Shown: positions 34,876 through 43,527, counted from the stretch's first letter. The stretch is 64,000 nt of DNA from Kribbella rubisoli (GCF_004217145.1 NZ_SHKR01000013.1:558001-622000); one strand, 5' to 3'. The notes: generated by a model not told the origin, from the sequence alone. A program made the numbers and translations.

Positions 34876-35504
34876 TTGGGGCGGGTATCGCCCGGCGCGA
34901 CCGGCAGTTTGAGGGTGTCGGTCGCCTGCTGCAGTACGGCGACGAGGCCGGCCTCGTCCTGTGGGCGGCCGCCGACGGTGATCTCGACGGCTGACGTCTG
35001 GCCGCCGTCGAGCGAGATCCAGCGCGACAGACCCATCCGCGGACCGCGGGCCTGGTCGGTGTAGGTGTACACCAGCGTGCCGTTGTCGCGGCTGAGCACC
35101 TTCAGGTTGCGCTCGTCGATGCTGTGCTCGCGGCCGGCAACCAGCTGATCCGGCGTCTGCTTGCTGCCCCGCGTGTCGAACCGGACCTGCCAGACGCCGG
35201 TCGGGTCGAGGAACTTCGGCCGGGTGCCGTCCTGGGCGCTCTTCCAGCCGGCCGGGACCTCCGCGGACACCGGGTCGTCGTCGGTGCCGAAGTCCTGCAC
35301 GATGTAGTGCAGCGAGTCGGGCGCCAGACAACCCGCACAGGCCGGGGTGCTGGGTGGGGCCGAGCTCACGATCCCCACCGAGGTGTTGTTGTCGGTGGCG
35401 AACGGATTGCCGCCGTTGATGGCGAGCACCGCGCCGAACACGGCTACGCCGACGGTCATTCCCGCCAGCGTCATCAGCAGCGCCTGGTGCCTGGGCGTGA
35501 GCAT
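34872..35504 (-). CDS. Membrane-anchored extracytoplasmic protein of unknown function
   Basis: This 210-residue protein has one N-terminal membrane span (ALLMTLAGMTVGVAVFGAVLAI) and an outer domain beginning with a Ser/Pro stretch and the close cysteine pair CAGC. No family is recognised. The outer part (PAGWKSAQDGTR, VWQVRFDTRG, RWISLDGG) reads like a small beta-rich ligand-binding fold. It converges on the S33 hydrolase gene with a four-base overlap, so transcription of one may limit the other. It is divergent from the sterol-carrier gene. Confidence 0.65.
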   Translation of the reverse strand: MLTPRHQALLMTLAGMTVGVAVFGAVLAINGGNPFATDNNTSVGIVSSAPPSTPACAGCLAPDSLHYIVQDFGTDDDPVSAEVPAGWKSAQDGTRPKFLDPTGVWQVRFDTRGSKQTPDQLVAGREHSIDERNLKVLSRDNGTLVYTYTDQARGPRMGLSRWISLDGGQTSAVEITVGGRPQDEAGLVAVLQQATDTLKLPVAPGDTRPN

Positions 35505-35587
35505 CCCGACCTCGCTTCCCTCTCTCCCGGCCGATTATCGCTGACGAGAGGGGCGTCACCGCAAACCCGCGCGTACGCTGGCACGTC

Positions 35588-35938
35588 GTGGAGATGTCCG
35601 AACCCGCGTTCCAGCAGGCGTTGCAGCGCTACGACAACGGTACGGCGGAGCGCGCCGACTTGAAACTGCTCACGAAGGAACTGCTGAAAATCCTGGTGGC
35701 AAAGGCGCCGGGTCACGCCGTCGAGGTCCGCGTCCCGCCGTACGGCGCGGTGCAATGCATCGAAGGCCCGCGCCATACCCGCGGTACGCCGGGCGCGGTG
35801 ATCGAACTTCCGCCGGAGCTGTGGATCGACGTCGCACTGGGCCGCACGACGTGGGCCGACGCCCGGTTGAGCGGCAAACTCCGCGCCAGCGGCGAGCGCA
35901 CCGACCTGACCGGCCTACTGCCACTCGTCCGAGCGTGA
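35588..35938 (+). CDS. Sterol carrier (SCP2-like) family protein
   Basis: This 116-residue soluble protein matches the actinobacterial sterol carrier family. It has an N-terminal helix (EPAFQQALQRYDNGTAERAD), then VEVRVPPYGAVQCIEG and VIELPPELWIDVALGR, and a final WADARLSGKLRASGERTDL that resembles the C-terminal half of SCP2 folds. The family may bind lipids or act as a subdomain related to mycothiol-dependent maleylpyruvate isomerases; no activity is established. GTG 35588 or ATG 35594 may be the start. A TACGCT box eight bases before GTG suggests a leader of at most two bases. Confidence 0.72.
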   Translation: MEMSEPAFQQALQRYDNGTAERADLKLLTKELLKILVAKAPGHAVEVRVPPYGAVQCIEGPRHTRGTPGAVIELPPELWIDVALGRTTWADARLSGKLRASGERTDLTGLLPLVRA

Positions 35939-35986
35939 ATGAGCCGCGGCGCTCCCCTGCAGCACCGCGGCTCACGTCTCGGGAAC

Positions 35987-36778
35987 TCAGTGCGCCGAAG
36001 TCGACCAAACCGCCGTACGGCCGTAGACGATCACCAGGCGGCCGTCGTCCCGCATCTGGAGCACGGAGCCCTTGCGGACGGTCTTGCTGGACCACAGCGC
36101 CTTCTTGGCGGCGCTGTAGACGACGAAGTTGCCGTCCTGCTGCATGACGGCGAACGCGCCCTTGCTGACGGTCTTGGTGGACCAGACCGGGGTCTTGCCG
36201 TTCTTCACCATGACGAGGTTGCCGTCGGTCTGCATCTGCAGGCGGTAGACCCGGCTGGGCGAGAACAGCATGTCGTAGGGGTTCAGCAGCCGGCCGGAGC
36301 CGAGCGTGCCGATCACCATGTGCCGGAACCAGACCGCCTTGTTGCGGACGTTGTAGATGACCAGGTTGGAGTCGTTCTGCACGGCCAGGTACGCACCGGT
36401 GCTGCCGCCGGTGTTGCTGGCCCAGACCGGGGTACGGCCGGAGATGACGACCAGGTTGCCGTCGCGCTGCATGATCAGACTCGAGGCCTTGCGATTCGTC
36501 ATCGAGCCCCACAGCGCGGTGCGGCCCTTGTAGAGGACGGCGTTGCCGTCGGTCTGCATGATGAGCGTGTAGATCCCGTTGGGCGAGCGACGGTACTGGC
36601 CCGGCTTCAGGTACTCACCCGGCTTGAGCAGCGACGACACGGCGGTCGTGCTCGTGGCCGAAATGGCCGCAGTACCTGCGGCCTGGGCGGCCGGGGGAAC
36701 AAGCAGCGTGGCACCGGCGGCAGCGCCTGCGGCGAGCGTGGCGAGCAGCCGGGTGCGTGCTGACTTGATCGAGATCAT
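35987..36778 (-). CDS. Secreted B-lectin (bulb-type mannose-binding) protein
   Basis: This 263-residue exported protein has a Sec signal peptide ending near PPAAQAAG and then two B-lectin beta-prism domains. Six copies of the mannose-binding motif QxDxNxVxY or close variants are visible: QTDGNAVLY, QRDGNLVVI, QNDSNLVIY, QTDGNLVMV, QQDGNFVVY and RDDGRLVIV. The first, third and fifth keep the full consensus except for small changes. It should bind mannose-type glycans outside the cell, possibly for adhesion or competition; no toxin or enzyme domain is fused to it. ATG 36778 has cggagac eight bases upstream. It is divergent from the MFS gene. Confidence 0.88.
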   Translation of the reverse strand: MISIKSARTRLLATLAAGAAAGATLLVPPAAQAAGTAAISATSTTAVSSLLKPGEYLKPGQYRRSPNGIYTLIMQTDGNAVLYKGRTALWGSMTNRKASSLIMQRDGNLVVISGRTPVWASNTGGSTGAYLAVQNDSNLVIYNVRNKAVWFRHMVIGTLGSGRLLNPYDMLFSPSRVYRLQMQTDGNLVMVKNGKTPVWSTKTVSKGAFAVMQQDGNFVVYSAAKKALWSSKTVRKGSVLQMRDDGRLVIVYGRTAVWSTSAH

Positions 36779-36962
36779 GCGGTTCGTCTCCGTTTCCCGA
36801 GAACCGGCCGGGCGTTCCCGGCCGGTGAAATTGACGCCTTAGGCAACCAATCGGTTCCACGCTAGGCCGCTGCGAGGGTCGCCGCCGGATGTTTCGACGG
36901 TGGTCGAAAGGCTGCCGAAAATCAGGTTCGTCCCTATTGGTAGGACCTGTCAGTATGTTCCG

Positions 36963-38249
36963 GTGGCAGCAAGTCTCCGCACGCGACTGGCCCGGTTGCG
37001 CGTCGATCTGACCCCGTGGCGTGGTTCCCGTGACTTCCGCATCCTGCTGGTCTCGGGATCGGTCTTCTTCCTCGGCGGAATGGTCGGGTACGTCGCTCTG
37101 CCGTACCAGCTGTACCAACTCACCGGATCGAACTTCGCCGTCGGCGCGATGGGTCTGGTGACGATCGCACCACTCGTCGTGTTCGGCCTGTACGGCGGTG
37201 CGCTGGCCGACCACGTCGAACGCCGCAAGCTGCTCGTCGGCACCGGCATCGCCCAGGTCGTGATCTCCGCGCTGATGGTCACCAACACCCTGCTCGCGCA
37301 CCCGCAGATCTGGCTGATCTACGTCTGCGGCGCGCTGAACGCCGTCGCCTCCTCGCTGCAGCGGCCCTCGCGGGAGGCACTCCTGCCGCGCGTCGTCCGC
37401 CACCAGGAGATCCCGGCGGCCGTCGCGCTGAGCTCGCTGACCTCGCAGATCGGCCAGCTCGCCGGTCCGGCGCTGGGCGGTGTCCTGGTCGGTACGGCGG
37501 GCGTGACCTGGGCGTTTGCGATCGAGCTGACCGGGATCGTGTTCGCGACGTTGCTCTACAGCCGGCTCGGCTCGTACAAGGCGGGTGACCACACCACCGC
37601 GCCCAGTCTGCGCGCGATCGGCGGCGGGATCGCGTACGCGTTCCGCCGCAAGGACCTGCTGGCGACGTACGTGGTGGACATGGTCGGGATGTTCCTGGCG
37701 ATGCCGATCGTGCTGTTCCCGGCGTTCGCGACCGAGATCCTGAAGGAGCCGAAACTGCTCGGTCTCCTGTACAGCGCAGAGGCGATCGGCGCGATGTGCG
37801 CGAGCCTGACCAGCGGATGGGCGAAACATGTCCATCACCAGGGCCGGGCGGTGGTGCTGGCCACGATGGGCTGGGGCGCCGCGGTCGGCATCGCCGGGCT
37901 GGCGCCGAACATCTGGTTCGCGATCGGGTTCTTCGCGCTGGCGGGCGCGGCCGACATGGTGTCGGTGCTGTTCCGCTCGGTGATCTGGAACCAGACGATC
38001 CCCGACGAGATGCGCGGCCGGCTGGCCGGGATCGAGATGCTCGGATACTCCCTCGGCCCGCTCGGCGGCCAGGCACGTTCCGGCCTCGTCGCGGACCTCA
38101 CCGGCGTCCGTACTGCGATCGTCAGCGGCGGCGCCCTGTGCGTCATCGGCGTGATCGGCACCGCCGCGTGGCTGCGCGAGTTCTGGCGGTACGACGCCCG
38201 CACCGACGAACACGCCGTCCGCGAAAGAGACCTCCGCGCGGCCCGGTGA
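36963..38249 (+). CDS. MFS exporter (enterobactin-exporter EntS-like)
   Basis: This 428-residue transporter has about 12 hydrophobic segments and the MFS_3 layout. FRILLVSGSVFFLGGMVGYVAL comes early, and the loop motif GGALADHVERRKLL lies between helices 2 and 3. RPSREALLPRVV follows, and a second GQARSGLVADLTGVR lies near the end. It probably exports a small hydrophobic compound or siderophore using the proton gradient; the substrate is unknown. GTG 36963 was chosen because similarity begins at VAASLRTRLARL; an earlier in-frame start would add 21 unlike residues. The membrane half of the Tmk fusion is of the same general type. Confidence 0.87.
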   Translation: MAASLRTRLARLRVDLTPWRGSRDFRILLVSGSVFFLGGMVGYVALPYQLYQLTGSNFAVGAMGLVTIAPLVVFGLYGGALADHVERRKLLVGTGIAQVVISALMVTNTLLAHPQIWLIYVCGALNAVASSLQRPSREALLPRVVRHQEIPAAVALSSLTSQIGQLAGPALGGVLVGTAGVTWAFAIELTGIVFATLLYSRLGSYKAGDHTTAPSLRAIGGGIAYAFRRKDLLATYVVDMVGMFLAMPIVLFPAFATEILKEPKLLGLLYSAEAIGAMCASLTSGWAKHVHHQGRAVVLATMGWGAAVGIAGLAPNIWFAIGFFALAGAADMVSVLFRSVIWNQTIPDEMRGRLAGIEMLGYSLGPLGGQARSGLVADLTGVRTAIVSGGALCVIGVIGTAAWLREFWRYDARTDEHAVRERDLRAAR

Positions 38250-38412
38250 GGGCATGTTTCCCCGCCCCGCGCCTACTGCGCGGCACTCGGCACGGCACCT
38301 CGCCGCACGGGTGCAAAGGGAACGATGCTCCGCATCGACCCCTTCGCCCCCGCGCGCCGATGCACCGCGCCGAGCACCTGCTCGCGACGGCGCGGGACGG
38401 GGAGACATGCCC
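38250..38412. repeat. 163-bp element bounded by 23-bp inverted repeats
   Basis: The terminal arms 38250-38272 (gggcatgtttccccgccccg, then cgc) and 38390-38412 match at 21 of 23 positions. Nested dyads lie inside: ctcggc/gccgag, aaggg/cccctt and cgatg/catcg around 38320-38345. It fills the whole space between the MFS stop and the lipoprotein's TAGGCT box. It could be a structured RNA, a bifunctional terminator, or a MITE/REP-like mobile repeat. No clear target duplication is visible. Confidence 0.6.
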
Positions 38413-38428
38413 TAGGCTTCCAAGCATC

Positions 38429-39391
38429 ATGCGTACCCTGATCGCCGCCGGGCTGGCCGTCGTACTGCTTGCGGGCTGTAGCGGTCCCGGTCAGGAGAAT
38501 GCGCCGAGTGCGCCGCCACTGGTGTCGGTTTCGCAGACGCCTTCGGAGACCCCGTCGGAAACGCCGTCCGTGACGCCGTCGTCCGGTTCGAAGCTTGCGG
38601 AGACGCTGTGCGTGCGGATGGACGCCGCGCTGGTGAAGTCGACGCTCGCGGTGCCGGTCGCGAACATCCAGCCGGAGACGCCACCGGTCGACTTCGGCAT
38701 TCCGACGTACGACGTCTGTCAGTTGACGCTCAGCACGGCTGCGAACGGGCCGGTGCTGAAGGTCGAGACTTCGGTGCTTCCGGCAACAAAGGCGACGTTG
38801 GCGGCGACCCAGAAGGCGTACGCCGCGACGAAGAAGGAGCCGGCCAAACCGGCGCTGCTGGGGGACGGCGGGTACGGGACGAGCACGTTCGTCGTGTTCC
38901 TGCTGGACGGCAGGCTGTACAGGATCACCGGGCCCAAGGCCACGCTCGCGAAGTACGTCGTGCTGGGGCAGGATGCGATCAATCAGGCGCCCGGGCTGCC
39001 GGAGCCCGCGCTGTTGATCACGCGGCAGGACTGTGAGCGCGGTTCGTCCGCGGCCGAGAACGTGATGGGCGGGCCGCCGATGGTCCGGCGGGACGGCGAG
39101 ACGACCCTCGGCGACCCGGTCTGCGGCTGGGTCACCTCGACGAACGTGCTGTACACCTCGGTACGCCGTACCCCGCAGGCGAAGGCCCTGATGGTCCCGA
39201 TCCGCAAGGCCGCGACCTCCCAGTCCCTCCCGCTCGGCGACGAGGGGTACGTCGACACCGCCACCGGCCGGACGACGATCCGTGTCGGCGACGACAAGAT
39301 CGTCGAGCTCGTGCCGCTTCCGGCGCGCGCGATCAACCCGGACCTGATGACCCAGTTCGCGCTCGCGATGGCTCAGCTCTACACCCACTGA
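38429..39391 (+). CDS. Lipoprotein of unknown function
   Basis: This 320-residue lipoprotein has the signal MRTLIAAGLAVVLLAGC with lipobox LLAGC. A Ser/Thr/Pro-rich linker (QTPSETPSETPSVTPSSG) follows, then two similar outer halves of about 130 residues, each with one Cys pair: CVRMDAAL...CQLTL and CERGSSAA...CGWVT. The internal repeat suggests two copies of a DUF3558-like or sensor fold that binds a ligand at the cell surface. No enzyme motif is seen. A TAGGCT box lies ten bases before ATG 38429, giving a leader of about four bases, and the upstream 163-bp inverted element abuts this box. Confidence 0.7.
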   Translation: MRTLIAAGLAVVLLAGCSGPGQENAPSAPPLVSVSQTPSETPSETPSVTPSSGSKLAETLCVRMDAALVKSTLAVPVANIQPETPPVDFGIPTYDVCQLTLSTAANGPVLKVETSVLPATKATLAATQKAYAATKKEPAKPALLGDGGYGTSTFVVFLLDGRLYRITGPKATLAKYVVLGQDAINQAPGLPEPALLITRQDCERGSSAAENVMGGPPMVRRDGETTLGDPVCGWVTSTNVLYTSVRRTPQAKALMVPIRKAATSQSLPLGDEGYVDTATGRTTIRVGDDKIVELVPLPARAINPDLMTQFALAMAQLYTH

Positions 39392-39520
39392 GATCGCTAC
39401 CTGCGACCGGTTCGCGGGTGTTGGGGTGTCCGGATCCGTTGGTGCTGCCGCGTCCGCGGCGTACCGAAGGACAGGTAGTGGTCGGCTGATCGCTGCCGCG
39501 CGAGGCGGGTGGAGGGACTG

Positions 39521-41020
39521 CTACCTGTTCTTGGCCAGGGATCCGGCGATGGTGGCGATGGCCTCGGTGATCTCGGTGGGGGTGCGGGCGGCGTAGCCCA
39601 GGACGAGGCCGGGGGCGTGGGGGAGTTGGCTGTGCCAGGACAGGGGGTGGGTTTTGATGCCGTTGGCCAGGGCTGACGCGGCCAGGTCGGTGTCGTCGGT
39701 GCGGTCGTCGAAAGTGATCGTGAGGTGCAGGCCGGCGGCGGCGCCGTGGATGGTTGCGGTGGGCAAGTAGTTGTGGATCGCGGTGACCATCGCGTCGCGG
39801 CGGACCCGGTGCCGGCGGCGGAGGAAGCGGAGGTGGCGTTCGAGCTCGCCGGACTCCATCAGATGGGCGAGCGTGAGCTGCGGGAGCGCCGCGTTGCCGA
39901 GGTCGGCCAGGCGTTTGCGGCCGACGAGTTCGTCCTTGTACTGCGGGGGCGGGAGCATCCAGCCGATCCGCAGCGACGGCGCGAGGAGCTTGGAGATGCT
40001 GCCGGCGTAGATCACGTGGTCGGGCAGCATCGCGTGGAGTGCGGGGACGGGCGGGCGGTCGTACCGGTGTTCGGCGTCGTAGTCGTCCTCGATGATCAGC
40101 CCGCCGTCCGCGGCCCATTGGATCAGCTCACGACGACGTTCACCGTCGAGCACTACCCCAGTCGGGAAGTGGTGCGCCGGCGTCACCATGACCACTCGGG
40201 CGGCGGATTCCCGCAGTACATCGACCTGTAGGCCGCGGTCGTCGACCGGGATGGGTGGGGTATGCATGCCCCAGTTCTGTAGGTGCTGCCGAGATCCGAG
40301 CGAGCCGGGATCCTCGACGGCGATCTCCTGTACGCCGCGCTGCGCGAGGACCTGCGCCGCCAGCCCGATCGCCTGCGCAACACCAGCCACGATGATCAGG
40401 TCGTCCGGGTCGGCCGCGATCCCGCGGTTACGCGCGAGCCAGTTCGCGACAGCTCGCCGCAGCGCCGGAGTCCCCGCCGGATCGCCGTACCCGAAGCTCG
40501 CCGACTCCAGGTCGTCAAGCACAGCCCGTTCAGCCCGCAACCACGCCGCCCGCGGAAACGCCGCCAGATCCGGCACTCCGGGGGTGAGATCGACCTTGGC
40601 GGGCGCGGCGCGGAGGTCGTCGAAGATGTCGAGGTTGTCCGCGGAACGACAGGAGGTAGTCGCCGATTCGCCGACGGTTGGCGCCGCGCCAGGCGGGCCG
40701 GCGGCTATACGTACATGACTACGTCCTGTCGAACCGGCCACCAAGGTGCCGCCGCGGCCGTGGGTGGTGATGTGGCCGTCTTCGGTGAGGCGTTGGTAGG
40801 ACTCGGTGACCACGCCTCGGGAGATGCCTAGGTCGGCGGCGAGGGTGCGGGTGGCGGGGAGGCGGGTGCCTACTGGGAGGTGGCCGGTGGAGATTGCAGT
40901 GCGGAGGCGGTCGGTGAGCCAGTTCGCGAGACCGCCGGGTGGCGCCTCGGCGGGATCCAGTTGAAGGAAGTCCGCGCCTCCATTGGACCGACCACTTCTG
41001 CCCGGATTGGACCTGTTCAC
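39521..41020 (-). CDS. MocR-family regulator (GntR HTH fused to an aminotransferase domain)
   Basis: This 499-residue protein has an N-terminal GntR winged helix (LANWLTDRLRTAIS and LGISRGVVTESYQRL). The fold-type I aminotransferase domain has the PLP lysine in YAGSISKLLAPSLRIGW and IIEDDYDAEHRYD before it. The target is probably the methyltransferase gene, which starts 28 bp away on the other strand. The GTG start at 41020 lies within an inverted repeat and has no good ribosome site, so the true start is uncertain. It is only distantly like the MocR gene at 23.4-24.8 kb, yet both share CCAATCCGG-type sequences at their starts. Confidence 0.85.
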   Translation of the reverse strand: MNRSNPGRSGRSNGGADFLQLDPAEAPPGGLANWLTDRLRTAISTGHLPVGTRLPATRTLAADLGISRGVVTESYQRLTEDGHITTHGRGGTLVAGSTGRSHVRIAAGPPGAAPTVGESATTSCRSADNLDIFDDLRAAPAKVDLTPGVPDLAAFPRAAWLRAERAVLDDLESASFGYGDPAGTPALRRAVANWLARNRGIAADPDDLIIVAGVAQAIGLAAQVLAQRGVQEIAVEDPGSLGSRQHLQNWGMHTPPIPVDDRGLQVDVLRESAARVVMVTPAHHFPTGVVLDGERRRELIQWAADGGLIIEDDYDAEHRYDRPPVPALHAMLPDHVIYAGSISKLLAPSLRIGWMLPPPQYKDELVGRKRLADLGNAALPQLTLAHLMESGELERHLRFLRRRHRVRRDAMVTAIHNYLPTATIHGAAAGLHLTITFDDRTDDTDLAASALANGIKTHPLSWHSQLPHAPGLVLGYAARTPTEITEAIATIAGSLAKNR

Positions 41021-41027
41021 AGGACCA
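40982..41027. promoter_or_regulatory. MocR operator candidate at the methyltransferase divergent promoter
   Basis: ATTGG occurs at 40982-40986 and 41006-41010. The dyad tggacctgt (41008-41016)/acaggacca (41019-41027) pairs at 8 of 9 positions and covers the MocR start codon. On the minus strand CCAATCCGGGCAGAA resembles the operator region at 24.8 kb. Confidence 0.45.
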
Positions 41028-41048
41028 TTGTGGCCGGATCGTAGAGGT

Positions 41049-41849
41049 ATGGGAACTGACTACGTCCACGGCTACACCCCGGCAGAGACCCGTCGCCTGG
41101 CGGACCAGGCCGGAACGCTCGCCGACCTCCTTCACGGCGGCACCACCTACCCAGCCGGCAGCCGAGTGCTGGAAGCGGGCTGCGGAGTGGGCGCGCAGAC
41201 CGTACAGCTGGTGACCCGCAGCCCCGGCATCGAGCTCGTATCGGTCGACGTCTCCGAAGACTCGCTCGCCCAGGCGAAGGCCCGCGTCGCCGTACATGCT
41301 CCGGATGCCACAGTCGACTGGCGCCACGCAGACCTCCACGACCTGCGCGGCGAGAAGTTCGACCACATCTTCGTCTGCTTCGTCCTCGAGCACCTCACGG
41401 ATCCGGCCAAGGCTCTCGTCAGCCTGCGCGACCTGCTGAACCCCGGCGGCACGATCACGGTGATCGAAGGCGACCACGGTTCCGCCATCTACCACCCGCG
41501 CAGTACACAGGCCCAAGCCGCGGTCGACTGCCTCGTCGACCTCCAGGCCGAGGCGGGCGGCGACTCGCTCATCGGCCGCCGCCTCCAACCGCTCCTCGAC
41601 CAGGCCGGATACGACGAGGTACACGTCGAGCCACGCGCCGTGTACGCCGACCAGACGCTCCCGCATCTCGTCGACGGGTTCACGCGCAAGACGTTCATCG
41701 CGATGGTCGAGTCAGTGCGTGAACGCGCGATCGCGGCCGGCCGACGTACCGAGGCCGAATGGGACGCGGGCATCCGCGACCTCGAGAAGACTGCCGAGCC
41801 CGGCGGCACATTCCACTACACGTTCTTCAAGGGGGTCGGTCGGACATGA
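41049..41849 (+). CDS. Class I SAM-dependent methyltransferase
   Basis: This 266-residue methyltransferase has SAM motif I VLEAGCGVGAQT, the acidic end of strand 2 in SVDVSEDSL, motif HADLHDL and the post-III region LNPGGTITVIEGDH. The architecture fits UbiE/arsenite- or small-molecule methyltransferases; the acceptor is unknown. ATG 41049 was chosen, with gtagagg upstream; GATCGT six bases before it may be a weak -10 box. It is divergent from a MocR regulator that probably controls it. Its stop overlaps a 46-codon membrane protein gene in ATGA. Confidence 0.85.
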   Translation: MGTDYVHGYTPAETRRLADQAGTLADLLHGGTTYPAGSRVLEAGCGVGAQTVQLVTRSPGIELVSVDVSEDSLAQAKARVAVHAPDATVDWRHADLHDLRGEKFDHIFVCFVLEHLTDPAKALVSLRDLLNPGGTITVIEGDHGSAIYHPRSTQAQAAVDCLVDLQAEAGGDSLIGRRLQPLLDQAGYDEVHVEPRAVYADQTLPHLVDGFTRKTFIAMVESVRERAIAAGRRTEAEWDAGIRDLEKTAEPGGTFHYTFFKGVGRT

Positions 41850-41986
41850 TCGCTCTACTCGTCCTCGTCGCCGCGGTCTGCCGGTCGCTGAATCGCAACC
41901 AGCGCAGGCAGCTCCGCCCGACCGTCAACGGGATCGAGGACCGTGACCTGCAACGACTTGTGGCTGATCTCCGAGCACTCACCTGA
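41846..41986 (+). CDS. 46-residue single-span membrane protein coupled to the methyltransferase
   Basis: The ATG at 41846 overlaps the methyltransferase stop in ATGA, so translation should be coupled. The product has one short hydrophobic segment (MIALLVLVAAVC) and a basic, then acidic, soluble tail (RNQRRQLRPTVNGIEDRD). The hydrophobic part is only about 12 residues, so it may be a weak anchor. No family is recognised. The overlap and the high-GC codon pattern support a real gene; it could mediate location of the methyltransferase. Confidence 0.5.
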   Translation: MIALLVLVAAVCRSLNRNQRRQLRPTVNGIEDRDLQRLVADLRALT

Positions 41987-41989
41987 CCA

Positions 41990-41999
41990 GTTCATGAAC
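41990..41999. promoter_or_regulatory. Palindrome GTTCATGAAC before the CYTH-CHAD gene
   Basis: This perfect 10-bp palindrome lies 18 bases upstream of ATG 42018. It could be an operator. The half-site TTCAT also occurs in the inverted repeats near 14480 and 19861, which may be chance. Confidence 0.3.
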
Positions 42000-42017
42000 T
42001 CCTGGTAGACAGGGGGT

Positions 42018-43505
42018 ATGCCCCCGACTGAGCAGCTTGAGATCGAGACGAAGTACGACGTCGACGACAGCGTGATTCTGCCGGCGCTGCACGAGCTGCC
42101 CGGGGTCGCAAGTGTCGCCCAGCCCGTCGAGCTCGACCTGGAGGCCGTCTACTACGACACCGCCGGGCTCGACCTGGCTGCGAACAAGGTGACGTTGCGC
42201 CGCCGGACCGGTGGTGAGGACGACGGCTGGCACGTGAAGTTCCCGGTGTCGTCGGGCGAGCGGCTCGAGGTCCATCACCCGCTCGGGCGATCGGTGCGGA
42301 GTGTGCCGATCGCAGTCGTTCGCACGGTCCGCGTGCATGCGCGCGATCACGCGCTCGTCCCGGTCGTCACGCTGCAGACGAGGCGCGTCGTACACCGCCT
42401 GCTCGACGCGGACGGCGCCGTACTCGCGGAGGTCGCCGACGACAACGTGACCGCGACGGTCGAGGGCGGCGAGCCGGAGAGCTGGCGCGAGTGGGAGGTC
42501 GAGCTGGTCGGTGGGGACAAGCTGCTGCTCGAGGACGCCGGCGAGCTGCTGAAGTCGGCCGGCGCGCGTCCCGCAAGTGGTCCGAGCAAGTTGGCGCGGG
42601 CGCTCGGCAATCGGGTGCCGTCGTCCGTGGACTGGACGCTGCCGAAGAAGCCGCGGACGTCCGACCTGTTCCGGGCGTACGCCGCTGCGCAGGTGAAGGC
42701 GATCCACGAGCGGGACCCCGAGGTGCGGCGTGATGTGCCGGACTCGATCCACAAGTTCCGGGTCGCGACGCGGCGGCTGCGGTCGGCGCTGGCGACGTAC
42801 CGTGCGGTGATCGACCGCGAGGCCGGTGATGAGCTCCGGGCGGAGCTCAAGTGGCTCGCGGGCGAGCTCGGGGTCGCACGCGATGCGGAGGTGCAGCGCG
42901 AACATTTCGCGGCCGAGGTCGCGGAGCAACCGGTCGAACTGGTCATCGGCCGCGTCGCCGGCCGGATCGACGATCACCTGCGCCGGGTCTACAAGGACGG
43001 CCGTGCGGGCGCGCTCGCGGCGCTCGAGAGTGAGCGGTACTTCCGGCTGCTCGACGCTTTGGACGAGCTGATCGTGAAGCCGCCGGTGACCGGCGACGAC
43101 CGCAAGGCGAGCAAGCAGATCGACGACGTCATCGGCCACGACCGCAAGCGGATGCGCAAGGCGGTCAAGCGTTCGCAGGCCGCGGAGACGGTTGCTGAGC
43201 AGGACCACGAGCTCCACGAGGTCCGCAAGGCCGCCAAACGACTCCGGTACGCCGCGGAGTCCGCCGTACCTGTGCTGGGCGACGACGCGACTGCGCTGGC
43301 TGCTCGGGCCGAAGAGGTCCAGGAGATCCTCGGCGAACACCAGGACTCCGTTGTCTCCCGCGAGCTCCTCCACCACCTGGCCCTTGAGGTCTTCGCCGAC
43401 GGCGGCAACCCCTTCACCTTCGGCCGCCTTCACGCCGTCGAAGAAGCCCGCGGCAACACCTCGCGAGCCGTCTTCTACGAACTCTGGCCAACCCTCGAGT
43501 TCTGA
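42018..43505 (+). CDS. CYTH and CHAD domain protein
   Basis: This 495-residue protein has an N-terminal CYTH triphosphate tunnel domain. It includes the ExExK signature in LEIETKYDV and the conserved basic/acidic strands RRRTGGEDDGWHVKFP and REWEVELVGG. A C-terminal CHAD domain (about 215-495) is rich in His/Arg helices, with HKFRVATRRLRSALATYR and HEVRKAAKRLRYAAE. CYTH enzymes hydrolyse inorganic triphosphate or act on polyphosphate, and CHAD domains bind polyphosphate. A role in polyphosphate metabolism is the best inference. Two hairpins follow the stop. Confidence 0.92.
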   Translation: MPPTEQLEIETKYDVDDSVILPALHELPGVASVAQPVELDLEAVYYDTAGLDLAANKVTLRRRTGGEDDGWHVKFPVSSGERLEVHHPLGRSVRSVPIAVVRTVRVHARDHALVPVVTLQTRRVVHRLLDADGAVLAEVADDNVTATVEGGEPESWREWEVELVGGDKLLLEDAGELLKSAGARPASGPSKLARALGNRVPSSVDWTLPKKPRTSDLFRAYAAAQVKAIHERDPEVRRDVPDSIHKFRVATRRLRSALATYRAVIDREAGDELRAELKWLAGELGVARDAEVQREHFAAEVAEQPVELVIGRVAGRIDDHLRRVYKDGRAGALAALESERYFRLLDALDELIVKPPVTGDDRKASKQIDDVIGHDRKRMRKAVKRSQAAETVAEQDHELHEVRKAAKRLRYAAESAVPVLGDDATALAARAEEVQEILGEHQDSVVSRELLHHLALEVFADGGNPFTFGRLHAVEEARGNTSRAVFYELWPTLEF

Positions 43506-43527
43506 CTGCCGGCCCCGAAAACGTGAG

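Noticed and set aside
38250-38412. Considered as an insertion sequence end pair
   Set aside because: Only 117 bp lie between the arms and no transposase or clear target duplication is visible, so it is listed as a palindromic element only.
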